From NCBI RefSeq assembly GCF_012524205.1, contig NZ_JABACI010000004.1:62001-126000 (forward strand): DNA of 64,000 nucleotides. Direction: 5' to 3'. A model generated the notes under the pieces. The model was not told the origin of the DNA. It did no database searches and worked only from the letters and a program-made list of their open reading frames with translations. Below are positions 1 through 7,769 of this stretch, one piece after another. The DNA is from Microbacterium salsuginis. GTDB taxonomy: Bacteria > Actinomycetota > Actinomycetes > Actinomycetales > Microbacteriaceae. How positions within the stretch are numbered: position 1 is the first letter of the stretch; every line of letters starts with the position of its first letter. The position numbers were made by a program, and so were the translations under genes.

Positions 1-1584
1 CGCGATGAGGTTCTTCGTGCGGTCCTCGAACGCGGTGCGGTCGGCGTCGGTCCACCAGTCGCGCAGCGATCCGTCGCCGTCGAACCGGCTGCCCTGGTCG
101 TCGAAGCCGTGACCGATCTCGTGCCCGATCACGGCGCCGATTCCGCCGTAGTTGGCGGCCGCGTCGCGGTCGGCCTCGAAGAACGGGTGCTGCAGGATCG
201 CGGCCGGGAAGACGATCTCGTTCATCAGCGGGTTGTAGTACGCGTTGACCGTCTGCGGCGTCATGTACCACTCGTCGCGGTCGATCGGCTGGCCGACCTT
301 CGCGAGCTGCCGGTCGTGCTCCCACACGTGGGCGCGGCGCACGTTGCCGACGAGGTCGTCCGCGGCGATCTCGAGAGTGGAGTAGTCCTTCCACTTCACC
401 GGGTAGCCGATCTTCGGCGTGAAGGCGTCGAGCTTGGCGAGCGCCCGCTCGCGGGTCTCGGGGCTCATCCACTCGAGGTCGGTGATCGACTGACGGTAGG
501 CCTCGATCAGGTTCGCGACGAGTTCGTCCATCGCCTCCTTCGCGGCCGGCGGGAAGTGACGCTCGACGTACACACGGCCGATGGCCTCGCCCATCGCGGC
601 CTCGGCGAGGCTCACGCCGCGCTTCCAGCGCTCGCGGTTGACCGGCACACCGGTCAGCTGCGTGCCGTAGAACGCGAAGTTCTCGGCGACGAACTCCTCC
701 GACAGGAACGCGGCACCGGAGTGCACGACGGCGAAGCGCAGCCACGCCTTCCAGTCGTCCAGGCGGTCTTCGGTGAGCAGCGAACCGAGGCCCTCGAAGA
801 AGCTCGGCTGATACACGTTGACCTCGGCGAACGCGTCGGCGTACTCCTTCGCGACCCCTTCCAGCCACGGTGCGAGGTCCGCTCCCGCGAGCGTCAGCAG
901 GTCGGCCCACGGCATCAGGTTGTACGTCTTGACGGCATCGCGGCTGGCGACGTTGTCCCAGTGGTGCGTGGCGAGCTCGGTCTCGAGCGCGAAGATGCGA
1001 TCAGCGGATGCCTCGGCCTCGGGCACGCCGGCCAGCTCGAGCATCTTCTGCACGTGCGCGCGGAAAGCGGTGCGGGTGGGCTCGAAGTTGTCGAGGCGGT
1101 AGTAGCTCTCGTCCGGCAACGACAGTCCGCCCTGGATGAAGAACGGCACGTAGCGCTGCGGGTTGCCCGGGTCGGGCTCGACGTAGAGGTGGATCAGCGC
1201 AGCGACGCCGTCACGCTCGAACTCGCCCGTGGTGCGCAGGAAGCCCGCGATGTCGGTGATGGCGTCCACGCGGGCGAGGACGTCCGCCAGCGGTGCCGCC
1301 CCGAGCTCCTCGATGCGCTCGGTGTCCATGAAGCTGGTGTAGAGATCGCCGATCTTGCGGGTCTCGGTGCCGGCTTCGGCATCCGTGGACTCCACCACGA
1401 TCGCATGCACGTCCTTCTCCGCCTGCTCGGCGATCAGGTGGAACGAACCCCACCGCGCCTTGTCGTCCGGAATGTCGGTGCGGTCGAGCCACGCGCCGTT
1501 GACGTGGCGGAAAAGATCGTCCTGAGGGCGGATCTCGGCGCTCAGCTCATCGAGCGCGAGACCGGAGCGGGGGGCGTCGGTCAT
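1..1584 (-). CDS. M13 family zinc metallopeptidase (PepO/neprilysin-like), C-terminus cut by window edge
   Basis: This is a peptidase of the neprilysin/PepO (M13) family, zinc endopeptidases acting on oligopeptides. I translated the minus strand from an ATG at 1584; 528 codons are open to the window edge. It begins MTDAPRSGLALDELSAEI and has the family N-terminal pattern (DDLFRHVNGAWLD). The zinc site GHEIGHGFDDQG is near residues 487-498, with H488 and H492 as ligands and E489 as catalytic base. M13 enzymes are about 650 residues, so roughly 120-130 residues, including the second conserved part of the zinc domain, lie beyond position 1. No signal peptide or transmembrane anchor is visible, so it is probably cytoplasmic. 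A TATCCT box sits 7 bases before the ATG, which supports this start as leaderless. The open plus-strand frame across it is an antisense shadow. Confidence 0.93.
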   Translation of the reverse strand, partial: MTDAPRSGLALDELSAEIRPQDDLFRHVNGAWLDRTDIPDDKARWGSFHLIAEQAEKDVHAIVVESTDAEAGTETRKIGDLYTSFMDTERIEELGAAPLADVLARVDAITDIAGFLRTTGEFERDGVAALIHLYVEPDPGNPQRYVPFFIQGGLSLPDESYYRLDNFEPTRTAFRAHVQKMLELAGVPEAEASADRIFALETELATHHWDNVASRDAVKTYNLMPWADLLTLAGADLAPWLEGVAKEYADAFAEVNVYQPSFFEGLGSLLTEDRLDDWKAWLRFAVVHSGAAFLSEEFVAENFAFYGTQLTGVPVNRERWKRGVSLAEAAMGEAIGRVYVERHFPPAAKEAMDELVANLIEAYRQSITDLEWMSPETRERALAKLDAFTPKIGYPVKWKDYSTLEIAADDLVGNVRRAHVWEHDRQLAKVGQPIDRDEWYMTPQTVNAYYNPLMNEIVFPAAILQHPFFEADRDAAANYGGIGAVIGHEIGHGFDDQGSRFDGDGSLRDWWTDADRTAFEDRTKNLIA

Positions 1585-1643
1585 GCGTTCCAGGATATGC
1601 GCCCGCCAGAGTCGCTACGGCCGGGCCTCGTAGGCTCGGGAGT

Positions 1644-2969
1644 GTGACGAGTTCGCCAGACACGCTGAACCGCGACATCCTGCGACTCGCGGTCCCCGCG
1701 CTGGGTGCGCTCGTCGCCGAGCCGCTGTTCCTCATCGTCGACTCGGCACTGGTCGGGCACCTCGGTGTCGAGCCGCTCGCGGGCCTCGGCATCGCCTCGG
1801 CGGTGCTGCAGACGATCGTCGGGCTCATGGTGTTCCTCGCGTACTCGACGACTCCGGCGGTCGCGCGCCGCTTCGGCGCGGGCGACCCGTCGCGGGCGGT
1901 GTCTGTCGGCATCGACGGCATGTGGCTGGCGCTCGGCATCGGCGCCGTGCTGGCGCTGGTGGGGTACCTCTCCACTCCGGTGCTCGTCGGATCGTTCGGC
2001 GCCTCGCCCGGGGTCGCCGAGCAGGCCGAGACCTACCTCGGCATCTCGATGTGGGGCCTGCCGGCGATGCTCGTGGTGTTCGCGGCCACCGGCCTGCTGC
2101 GCGGCATGCAGAACACCGTCACGCCGCTGTGGATCGCCGGGCTCGGCTTCGCCTCCAACGCCCTCCTGAACTGGCTGTTCATCTACGGCTTCGGCTGGGG
2201 CATCGCGGGCTCCGCCGTCGGGACGGTGGTCGCGCAGTGGGGCATGGTCGCCGCGTTCGTCGTGGTCGTGGCGCGGCTCGCGCGCCGGCATGAGGCATCC
2301 GTCCGTCCTCAGCGCGACGGCGTGCGGGGCTCGGCCCGCGCCGGCGGCTGGCTGTTCGTGCGCACCGTGTCGCTGCGCATCGCCCTGCTCGCGACGGTCG
2401 CCGTGGCGACCGGCCTGGGCACCGACGAACTCGCCGGATGGCAGGTGGCGTTCACGATCTTCTCGACGGCGGCGTTCGCCCTGGACGCGCTCGCGATCGC
2501 CGCGCAGGCGCTCATCGGCAAGGGCCTCGGCGCCGAAGACACGCACACCGTGCGGCGGGTGCTCGGCCGAACGGTGGCGTGGGGCGCGTGGTTCGGCGTC
2601 ATCGTGGGCGCCGCCATCGGCGCGCTCTCGGGCGTCATCGGACTGCTGTTCACGGGGGATGCGGCGATCGCGGCCCTGGTGCAACCCGCGCTCATCGTGC
2701 TCGCGGTGGCGCAGCCGGTGTGCGGCATCGTGTTCGTGCTCGACGGCGTGCTCATCGGCGCCGGCGACGCGAAGTACCTCGCGATCGTGGGCGTGCTGAA
2801 CCTGGTGCCGTTCGTGCCGGCGCTGGTCCTCGTCGCGGTGCTCCACCCCGCCGGCGCGGCGGGGCTGGCGTGGCTGGCCGTCGCCTTCTTCGGCGTCTAC
2901 ATGCTCGCGCGGCTGCTCACGCTCGGCTGGCGGGTGCGCGGATCGGCCTGGATGACGGCGGGAGCCTGA
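1644..2969 (+). CDS. MATE family efflux transporter (DinF subfamily)
   Basis: This is a 441-residue multidrug and toxic-compound extrusion (MATE) transporter of the inner membrane, which exports organic cations or drugs against an H+ or Na+ gradient. The sequence is almost entirely hydrophobic with about 12 membrane segments. It starts with the typical MATE N-terminus (RDILRLAVPALGALVAEPLF, then DSALVGHLG), and the second half repeats the fold. The length matches DinF-type members. The GTG at 1644 is preceded by TAGGCT (1631-1636) with a 7-base spacer. It diverges from the M13 peptidase at 1584 and converges on the SpoU methyltransferase, with 12 bases between the stops. The substrate cannot be told from sequence. 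Confidence 0.92.
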   Translation: MTSSPDTLNRDILRLAVPALGALVAEPLFLIVDSALVGHLGVEPLAGLGIASAVLQTIVGLMVFLAYSTTPAVARRFGAGDPSRAVSVGIDGMWLALGIGAVLALVGYLSTPVLVGSFGASPGVAEQAETYLGISMWGLPAMLVVFAATGLLRGMQNTVTPLWIAGLGFASNALLNWLFIYGFGWGIAGSAVGTVVAQWGMVAAFVVVVARLARRHEASVRPQRDGVRGSARAGGWLFVRTVSLRIALLATVAVATGLGTDELAGWQVAFTIFSTAAFALDALAIAAQALIGKGLGAEDTHTVRRVLGRTVAWGAWFGVIVGAAIGALSGVIGLLFTGDAAIAALVQPALIVLAVAQPVCGIVFVLDGVLIGAGDAKYLAIVGVLNLVPFVPALVLVAVLHPAGAAGLAWLAVAFFGVYMLARLLTLGWRVRGSAWMTAGA

Positions 2970-2981
2970 TTCGTCAGCCGG

Positions 2982-3632
2982 TCACGCCCAGCGGCGGCAC
3001 CACTCGTACATCACGACGGCGCCCGCGGCGCTGGCATTGATGGAGCGCGTCGAGCCGTACTGGGTGATCTCGACGACACCGGATGCCGCGGCCACCGCCT
3101 CGGCAGAGAGCCCGGGCCCCTCCTGCCCGAAGAGCAGCACGCAGGCCTCGGGCAGCTCGGCGTCCTGCAGCGGCACGGAGCCGGAGACGTTGTCGATCGC
3201 GATGATCGGCAGGGACGCGGCATCCGCCCACGCCTTGAACGACGCGACGTCCTCGTGGTGGCGCACGTGCTGGTACCGGTCGGTGACCATCGCGCCGCGA
3301 CGGTTCCAGCGCCGGCGGCCGATGATGTGCACCTCGGCGGCGAGAAACGCGTTCGCGCTGCGCACGATCGACCCGATGTTCATGTCGTGCTGCCAGTTCT
3401 CGATCGCCACGTGGAACCCGTGGCGGCGGGTGTCGAGGTCGGCGACGATGGCGTCCATCGTCCAGTACCGGTATTCGTCCACGACGTTGCGCGCGTCGCC
3501 GTGCGCGAGCAGTTCGGGATCGTAGCGGGGGTCGTCGGGCCAGGCTTCCGCTCCGCCCGGCCACGGCCCGACTCCGACCGGCAGAGTGGGCTCGGGGGTC
3601 TCGTCCGGCGCGTTCGGGGCGGGCGCGTTCAC
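2982..3632 (-). CDS. SpoU/TrmH family RNA 2'-O-methyltransferase
   Basis: This 216-residue SPOUT-class methyltransferase transfers a methyl group from SAM to a ribose 2'-OH in tRNA or rRNA. All three SpoU motifs are visible: NIGSIVRSANAF (motif 1), FGQEGPGLS (motif 2) and QYGSTRSINASAAGAVVMY (motif 3, SAM-binding trefoil knot). An N-terminal extension of about 50 residues rich in Pro, Glu and Asp precedes the catalytic core. The start is GTG at 3632, with TAGCCT six bases upstream on the minus strand, again suggesting a leaderless message. The exact RNA target (tRNA Gm18-like or rRNA) cannot be assigned. Confidence 0.92.
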   Translation of the reverse strand: MNAPAPNAPDETPEPTLPVGVGPWPGGAEAWPDDPRYDPELLAHGDARNVVDEYRYWTMDAIVADLDTRRHGFHVAIENWQHDMNIGSIVRSANAFLAAEVHIIGRRRWNRRGAMVTDRYQHVRHHEDVASFKAWADAASLPIIAIDNVSGSVPLQDAELPEACVLLFGQEGPGLSAEAVAAASGVVEITQYGSTRSINASAAGAVVMYEWCRRWA

Positions 3633-3688
3633 CGGTTCAGGCTATCGGCGCCTGACCGGCGCGGGTCCGCCGGCCGGGGCCGACCCCG

Positions 3689-3753
3689 CGTTTCGAATCG
3701 CGCACTTTGCAGTCTCCGACCCCGTGGAAGTGAAAAGTGCGCGATTCGAAACG
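3689..3753. repeat. Dispersed palindromic element, copy 1
   Basis: This is an inverted repeat with perfect 20-bp arms: CGTTTCGAATCGCGCACTTT at 3689-3708 and its exact complement at 3734-3753, around a 25-base loop. Related copies lie at 19556-19613 and 22798-22860, where the loop-side sequence CAGtCTyCGrCCCC is also partly conserved. That makes it a repeat family rather than three unrelated hairpins. It lies between the SpoU gene and the mntH operator region. There is no T-tract, so a simple intrinsic terminator is less likely than a REP-like element. Confidence 0.85.
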
Positions 3754-3794
3754 GGTCAGGGCCGCGCGACCCGGGCCCGACGAAACGACCGGAA

Positions 3795-3822
3795 CGGATA
3801 TTTCGGTGTACCGAAATATCCG
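3795..3822. promoter_or_regulatory. Probable MntR operator 1 upstream of mntH
   Basis: This is a perfect palindrome with 13-bp arms: CGGATATTTCGGT at 3795-3807 and ACCGAAATATCCG at 3810-3822, spacer GT. It overlaps the expected -35/spacer of the mntH promoter, whose -10 is probably TAGGGT at 3824-3829. It shares the core TTTCGG-N4-CCGAAA with the second site at 3829-3844. A DtxR-family regulator is encoded two steps downstream, so assignment to MntR is by context. Confidence 0.8.
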
Positions 3823-3828
3823 GTAGGG

Positions 3829-3844
3829 TTTCGGCATGCCGAAA
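3829..3844. promoter_or_regulatory. Probable MntR operator 2, containing the mntH start codon
   Basis: This 16-bp perfect palindrome, TTTCGGCATGCCGAAA, has the ATG of mntH (3836-3838) at its centre. It has the same half-sites as operator 1 and is centred 28 bases downstream of it. If the mRNA is leaderless, as the TAGGGT box six bases before ATG suggests, this site covers the transcription start. Confidence 0.65.
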
Positions 3845-5164
3845 GATTCCGGGATCATCGCCGACCCGACCGCGCGTCCGTCCCGGCGCGAAGGCGTCTC
3901 GACCGTTCCGCGCGTGGCATGGCTGATCGGCCCTGCACTGGTGGCGGGCGTCGCCTACCTCGATCCCGGCAACGTCGCCAGCAACATGACCGCCGGAGCG
4001 CGCTACGGCTACCTGCTGGTGTGGGTCGTGGTGCTCGGCAACGTCATGGCGTGGCTCATCCAGTACCTGTCGGCCAAGCTCGGCATCGTCACCGGGCGCA
4101 GTCTGCCCGAGACGCTCGGCATCCGGATGCGCAACCGCTGGGGTCGGCGCGCGTACTGGCTGCAGGCCGAGCTCGTCGCCATGGCGACGGACATCGCCGA
4201 GGTCATCGGCGGTGCCGTGGCGCTCAACCTGCTGTTCGGGGTACCGCTGCTGTGGGGCGGTGTCATCACCGGAACCGTGTCGATCGCCCTGCTGCTGATC
4301 CAGTCGCGGCGCGGAGCTCGGCCCTTCGAGTTCGTCGTGATCGGCCTGCTCGCCATCATCGCGATCGGCTTCTCGTTCGGCGTGTTCGTCGCGCCGCCCG
4401 ATCCGGCGGGCGTCGTCGGCGGTCTCGTCCCCCGGTTCGAGGGCACCGACTCGGTCCTCCTGGCGGCGTCGATCCTGGGCGCCACGATCATGCCGCACGC
4501 GATCTACGCCCACAGCGCCCTCGCGAGGGACCGCTTCGCTCCCCCTCGATCGCACGACTCCTCTCCCGGCGCCCGCATCGAGATCCCCCTCGAAGAGCTG
4601 CGCGGCATCCCGACCCGGCGACTGCTGCGCGCGACGAAGTGGGACGTCACGATCGCGATGCTGATCGCGGGCACGGTGAACCTGTGCATCCTGCTGCTCG
4701 CCGCGGCCAACCTCGCCGGCGTCCCGGGGACCGACTCGCTCGAAGGAGCTCACGCGGCCCTCGCCGCCGGTCTCGGCCCGCTCGTCGCGACACTGTTCGC
4801 CGTGGGTCTCTTGGCCAGCGGCCTGGCCAGCACGTCGGTCGGCGCCTACGCCGGCGCCGAGATCATGCACGGACTGCTGCACATCCGGGTGCCCCTTCTG
4901 GCTCGGCGCCTGGTGACGCTGATCCCCGCGCTTGCGATCCTCGCGATCGGCTTCGATCCGACCGTCGCCCTGGTGCTCAGTCAGGTCGTGCTGTCGTTCG
5001 GCATCCCGTTCGCCCTCATCCCGCTCGTCGCCCTCACCGCCAAGGCCGACGTGCTGGGTGGGTACCGCAACCGCGTGTGGACGACGGTCGCCGGGGTCGC
5101 GGCATCCGTCTTCCTCATCGCCCTCAACGCGATCCTGCTGTGGCTCGTCCTCACCGGCGCGTGA
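3836..5164 (+). CDS. mntH: NRAMP family divalent metal (Mn2+/Fe2+) transporter
   Basis: This is a 442-residue proton-coupled Mn2+/Fe2+ importer of the cytoplasmic membrane (NRAMP/MntH). Hallmark residues are the metal-binding DPGN in TM1 (D43-P44-G45-N46) and MPH in TM6 (M219-P220-H221). There are about 11 membrane segments, and the length fits the family. The ATG at 3836 lies six bases after TAGGGT. Two TTTCGG-N4-CCGAAA palindromes overlap the promoter and start. The DtxR-family gene begins 20 bases after the stop, giving a transporter-regulator pair that probably shuts itself off when Mn2+ is plentiful. A loop around residues 237-265, between TM6 and TM7, is long and polar, but key residues are intact. 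Confidence 0.95.
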   Translation: MPKDSGIIADPTARPSRREGVSTVPRVAWLIGPALVAGVAYLDPGNVASNMTAGARYGYLLVWVVVLGNVMAWLIQYLSAKLGIVTGRSLPETLGIRMRNRWGRRAYWLQAELVAMATDIAEVIGGAVALNLLFGVPLLWGGVITGTVSIALLLIQSRRGARPFEFVVIGLLAIIAIGFSFGVFVAPPDPAGVVGGLVPRFEGTDSVLLAASILGATIMPHAIYAHSALARDRFAPPRSHDSSPGARIEIPLEELRGIPTRRLLRATKWDVTIAMLIAGTVNLCILLLAAANLAGVPGTDSLEGAHAALAAGLGPLVATLFAVGLLASGLASTSVGAYAGAEIMHGLLHIRVPLLARRLVTLIPALAILAIGFDPTVALVLSQVVLSFGIPFALIPLVALTAKADVLGGYRNRVWTTVAGVAASVFLIALNAILLWLVLTGA

Positions 5165-5184
5165 GGCCGCCGGTACCCTGAAGC

Positions 5185-5820
5185 GTGCCCTCCCCCGCCA
5201 TCGACGACTATCTCAAGACGATCTACCACCACACCGAGTGGCAGACCGAGCGGATCACGCCGTCGCAGCTGGCCGCGGAGCTGGGGCTCGCACCGTCCAG
5301 CGTGACCGAGATGGTGCGCAAGCTCGCCGCCCAGGGTCTGGTGACGCATCGGCCGTACGGGCCCATCGCGCTGACCGAGGCGGGAGAGCAGCGGGCGGCC
5401 GCGATCATCCGCCGCCACCGCCTCATCGAGACGTGGCTCGTCGGCGAGTTCGGGTATGCATGGGACGAGGTGCACGACGAGGCCGAGGTGCTCGAGCACG
5501 CGATCAGCGACCGGCTGCTCGAGGGCATCGACGAGCGCCTCGGACGCCCGCGTTTCGACCCGCACGGCGATGCGATCCCGGATGCCGAGGGCCGTGTCCA
5601 CCGCGAGCCGTTCGTGCTGCTCGGCCAGGCGCCGGCAGGCCACGTCGGACGCGTGCTGCGGGTGAGCGATCGCGATCCGGATCTTCTCCGGGCCGTCGAA
5701 GCGGCGGGTGTCGCCGTCGGCGCGACGGTGACCGTGACCGATGCCGGCAGCATCCGCGTCGACGGCGCCGACGTCCCGCTCCCCGAGGCCGCCACGGCCG
5801 CGGTATGGCTCAGCACCTGA
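5185..5820 (+). CDS. mntR: DtxR/MntR family metal-dependent transcriptional regulator
   Basis: This 211-residue DtxR-family repressor has three parts: an N-terminal winged helix (MPSPAIDDYLKTIYHHTE, then the recognition-helix region APSSVTEMVRKLAAQGLV), a dimerisation/metal-binding domain with the usual His/Glu-rich stretch (LEHAISDRLLEGIDERLGRP), and a C-terminal FeoA/SH3-like domain (GHVGRVLRVSDRDPDLLRAV). The GTG start at 5185 is five bases after TACCCT. It follows mntH directly, so it is predicted to sense Mn2+ and repress mntH through the palindromes at 3795-3844. Fe2+ cannot be excluded as the co-repressor. Confidence 0.92.
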   Translation: MPSPAIDDYLKTIYHHTEWQTERITPSQLAAELGLAPSSVTEMVRKLAAQGLVTHRPYGPIALTEAGEQRAAAIIRRHRLIETWLVGEFGYAWDEVHDEAEVLEHAISDRLLEGIDERLGRPRFDPHGDAIPDAEGRVHREPFVLLGQAPAGHVGRVLRVSDRDPDLLRAVEAAGVAVGATVTVTDAGSIRVDGADVPLPEAATAAVWLST

Positions 5821-5824
5821 CCCC

Positions 5825-5853
5825 TTGACGCGGGCTCTCGGCGGGAGGACAAT
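5825..5853 (+). promoter_or_regulatory. Candidate sigma-70-type promoter for the secreted protein gene
   Basis: TTGACG (5825-5830), a 17-base spacer and GACAAT (5848-5853) resemble a housekeeping promoter. Initiation near 5860 would give a leader of about 160 bases. Confidence 0.45.
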
Positions 5854-5859
5854 CCGCGG

Positions 5860-6021
5860 TGGGGGAGCCCTGGGGAGGGCTAATCATTCACCGCTCGTCA
5901 TCGACGGACTGAGCGAGAACGCGGTCGTACCCGATCGGCCGCGCCGACATGCCCACCGCTTGGCGACGAGCTGCATGACAGCGCCTGCTCGTCGACGACG
6001 GCGGCGCGCATGGAGGGGAAC
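5860..6021 (+). other. Structured 5' leader of the secreted protein gene
   Basis: The presumed leader holds two hairpins: AGCCCT / AGGGCT around GGGG at 5866-5881, and CGACGAGC (5964-5971) pairing with GCTCGTCG (5987-5994). No known riboswitch class was recognised. A strong ribosome site (GGAGGGGAA) precedes the ATG at 6022. Confidence 0.35.
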
Positions 6022-7566
6022 ATGTTCAGGAAATCACTGGCGATCGCGGCTGGGGCCGTGCTCGTCGCAGCGGGGATGCTGGTCGCGCCGGCAGCATCCG
6101 CCGACATCACCACCGGCAATGCGAAGACCGAGTGTCAGTCCGCCGGCTTCGGCGACGGAGTGAAGCTCAACACCGGCGCGGACGGCGTCTACGACTACGG
6201 CACCGCAGGGCAGCCGTGGGAACCGGACGACATCGTCGGCCTCACGCTCCACGTCGAGATCGTGGACGACGTCATCTCGTGGAACTCGAACACATTCATG
6301 GACGCAGTCCTGGTCAAAGCGGGTCCCGCATACGACGTCTTTCCGGGCGGGTTCGAGGGAGAGGGTCTGACCCCCTCGAGCGGGCAGGACATCAGCCACG
6401 TGACCTGGTGCTTCGGCGAAGCGCCGCCCGAGTCGCTCTCGGTCAGCAAGACCGTCGTGACGACGTACGATCGCGCCCACCACTGGGATCTCGACAAGTC
6501 GGTCGCACCGGCTGAGGTCTGGCTGTATGCACCCGGCGGCGTGGGATCCGGCGAGGCGCAGGTCGACTGGCAGGTCGACGTGACCTACGGCGGATACACC
6601 GACTCGGGTCACACCGTCTCGGGCGTGATCACCGTCCTCAACGACGGAGCAGGCGCGGCGGCGGTCACCGGTGTGACCGACACCATGACGATCGACGGGA
6701 GCCCCGTGGGCGTCGCCGTGGATTGCGGCATCGACTTCTCGCTCGACATGGTGTTCCTCGAGCCCGGCGGCGAACTCGTCTGCACGTACTCGCAGGCGGT
6801 CACCGGACAGGTCGAAGGCTTCAACACCGCGAGCGCGACGACGCTGCTCGGCAACACCTACACGTCGGGCGACGAGCCGATCACGTGGGGTGCACCGGCG
6901 AACGAGTCCGACGAGTCGGTCACCGTGACCGACGTCAGCGAGGTCGGCGACGTCACGCGCGAAGACACCTTCACGGCTCCCACCGGCGGCTCGATCCTGT
7001 ACTCCCACACCTTCATGTGGGAGGACTTCGAGGTGTGCGGCGACTACGCGTACGACAACACGGCGACTCTCACGGGCGACGGCGGGACGGTGCTCGAGCA
7101 GATCACCAAGACGGTCGACGTCCACGTGCAGTGCCTGATCTTCGACGGCGAGACCGCCTGGGCGGCGAACGCCGGACCGGGCACCCTGTCGTACAACAAG
7201 AAGGGCGGCGGCAACTGGGCCACCTACGTCCAATACCCGAACACGGCACCGGTCGTGAAGGTCTACGACGTCTACGCCGGGCAGACGATGCTGGCCGGCA
7301 CGGTGACGGTGACTCCGATCGGAGGCGGCAAGGTCACCGTGACCGCCGACCTCATCGGCGACTGGGAGTTCGCGGACGCGGTGTCGAACATGAAGATCCA
7401 GACGTACTCGAACGCCCCGAGCGGCAACCCGTCGCCCGGCCAGTTCGCCTACAAGACGACCTGCACCATGGACCCGTGCACGTCCGGGGCCATCCCGGTG
7501 GCCAAGTTCTACGGCATCCACCTGGATGTCGGGATCTGGATGCCCGACCCGGTCTTCGGACCGTGA
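6022..7566 (+). CDS. Secreted beta-sandwich-rich protein with DUF11-like repeats, function unknown
   Basis: This is a 514-residue exported protein of unknown role. From the ATG at 6022 it has a classical signal peptide (MFRKSLAIAAGAVLVAAGML, cut after about APAASA). An in-frame ATG at 6010 exists, but the GGAGGGGAA ribosome site favours 6022. The mature part is rich in Thr, Val, Gly and Asp, with beta-repeat segments (SVSKTVVTTYDRAHHWDLDK, then a GGYTDSGHTVSGVITVLN-type strand series) like DUF11/CARDB surface repeats. Paired cysteines suggest disulfides. There is no LPXTG or C-terminal membrane anchor, so it is probably released or loosely wall-bound. It stands alone, with its own promoter upstream and a strong terminator hairpin downstream. 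Confidence 0.8.
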   Translation: MFRKSLAIAAGAVLVAAGMLVAPAASADITTGNAKTECQSAGFGDGVKLNTGADGVYDYGTAGQPWEPDDIVGLTLHVEIVDDVISWNSNTFMDAVLVKAGPAYDVFPGGFEGEGLTPSSGQDISHVTWCFGEAPPESLSVSKTVVTTYDRAHHWDLDKSVAPAEVWLYAPGGVGSGEAQVDWQVDVTYGGYTDSGHTVSGVITVLNDGAGAAAVTGVTDTMTIDGSPVGVAVDCGIDFSLDMVFLEPGGELVCTYSQAVTGQVEGFNTASATTLLGNTYTSGDEPITWGAPANESDESVTVTDVSEVGDVTREDTFTAPTGGSILYSHTFMWEDFEVCGDYAYDNTATLTGDGGTVLEQITKTVDVHVQCLIFDGETAWAANAGPGTLSYNKKGGGNWATYVQYPNTAPVVKVYDVYAGQTMLAGTVTVTPIGGGKVTVTADLIGDWEFADAVSNMKIQTYSNAPSGNPSPGQFAYKTTCTMDPCTSGAIPVAKFYGIHLDVGIWMPDPVFGP

Positions 7567-7572
7567 CGCCGC

Positions 7573-7613
7573 GCCGGTGACGGCTGCCCGCTGTCGGGCC
7601 TGCCGTCACCGGC
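7573..7613 (+). terminator. Long nested hairpin terminator after the secreted protein gene
   Basis: Perfect 12-bp arms (GCCGGTGACGGC 7573-7584, GCCGTCACCGGC 7602-7613) enclose a second small stem, GCCCG/CGGGC. It starts seven bases after the stop codon. There is no T-tract, as is common in actinobacterial terminators. Confidence 0.75.
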
Positions 7614-7624
7614 CGTACACAGCT

Positions 7625-7718
7625 TCGGATCCGCAGGTGCGGATTTCCGGCCCGGCACGCCGCAGGCGAGGCCCCCGACCCAGCGTGTCGAACGACCCGC
7701 CCGCACCTGCGGATCCGA
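7625..7718. repeat. Long-range inverted repeat between convergent genes
   Basis: Perfect 18-bp arms (TCGGATCCGCAGGTGCGG at 7625-7642, complement at 7701-7718) are separated by 58 bases. It lies between the secreted protein gene and the convergent SDR gene. The architecture (arms of about 20 bp with a longer loop) is like the dispersed palindromes elsewhere in the window, but the sequence differs. Confidence 0.7.
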
Positions 7719-7769
7719 GTGTGTGTGTGAGAGGCCGCCGGAGCCGTCAGAAGAACCCGCCGCCCGGGC

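Noticed and set aside
109..1647. 512-codon open frame on the plus strand
   Set aside because: Antisense shadow of the M13 peptidase, whose minus-strand translation shows the HEIGH zinc motif; high-GC genes leave long open antisense frames.
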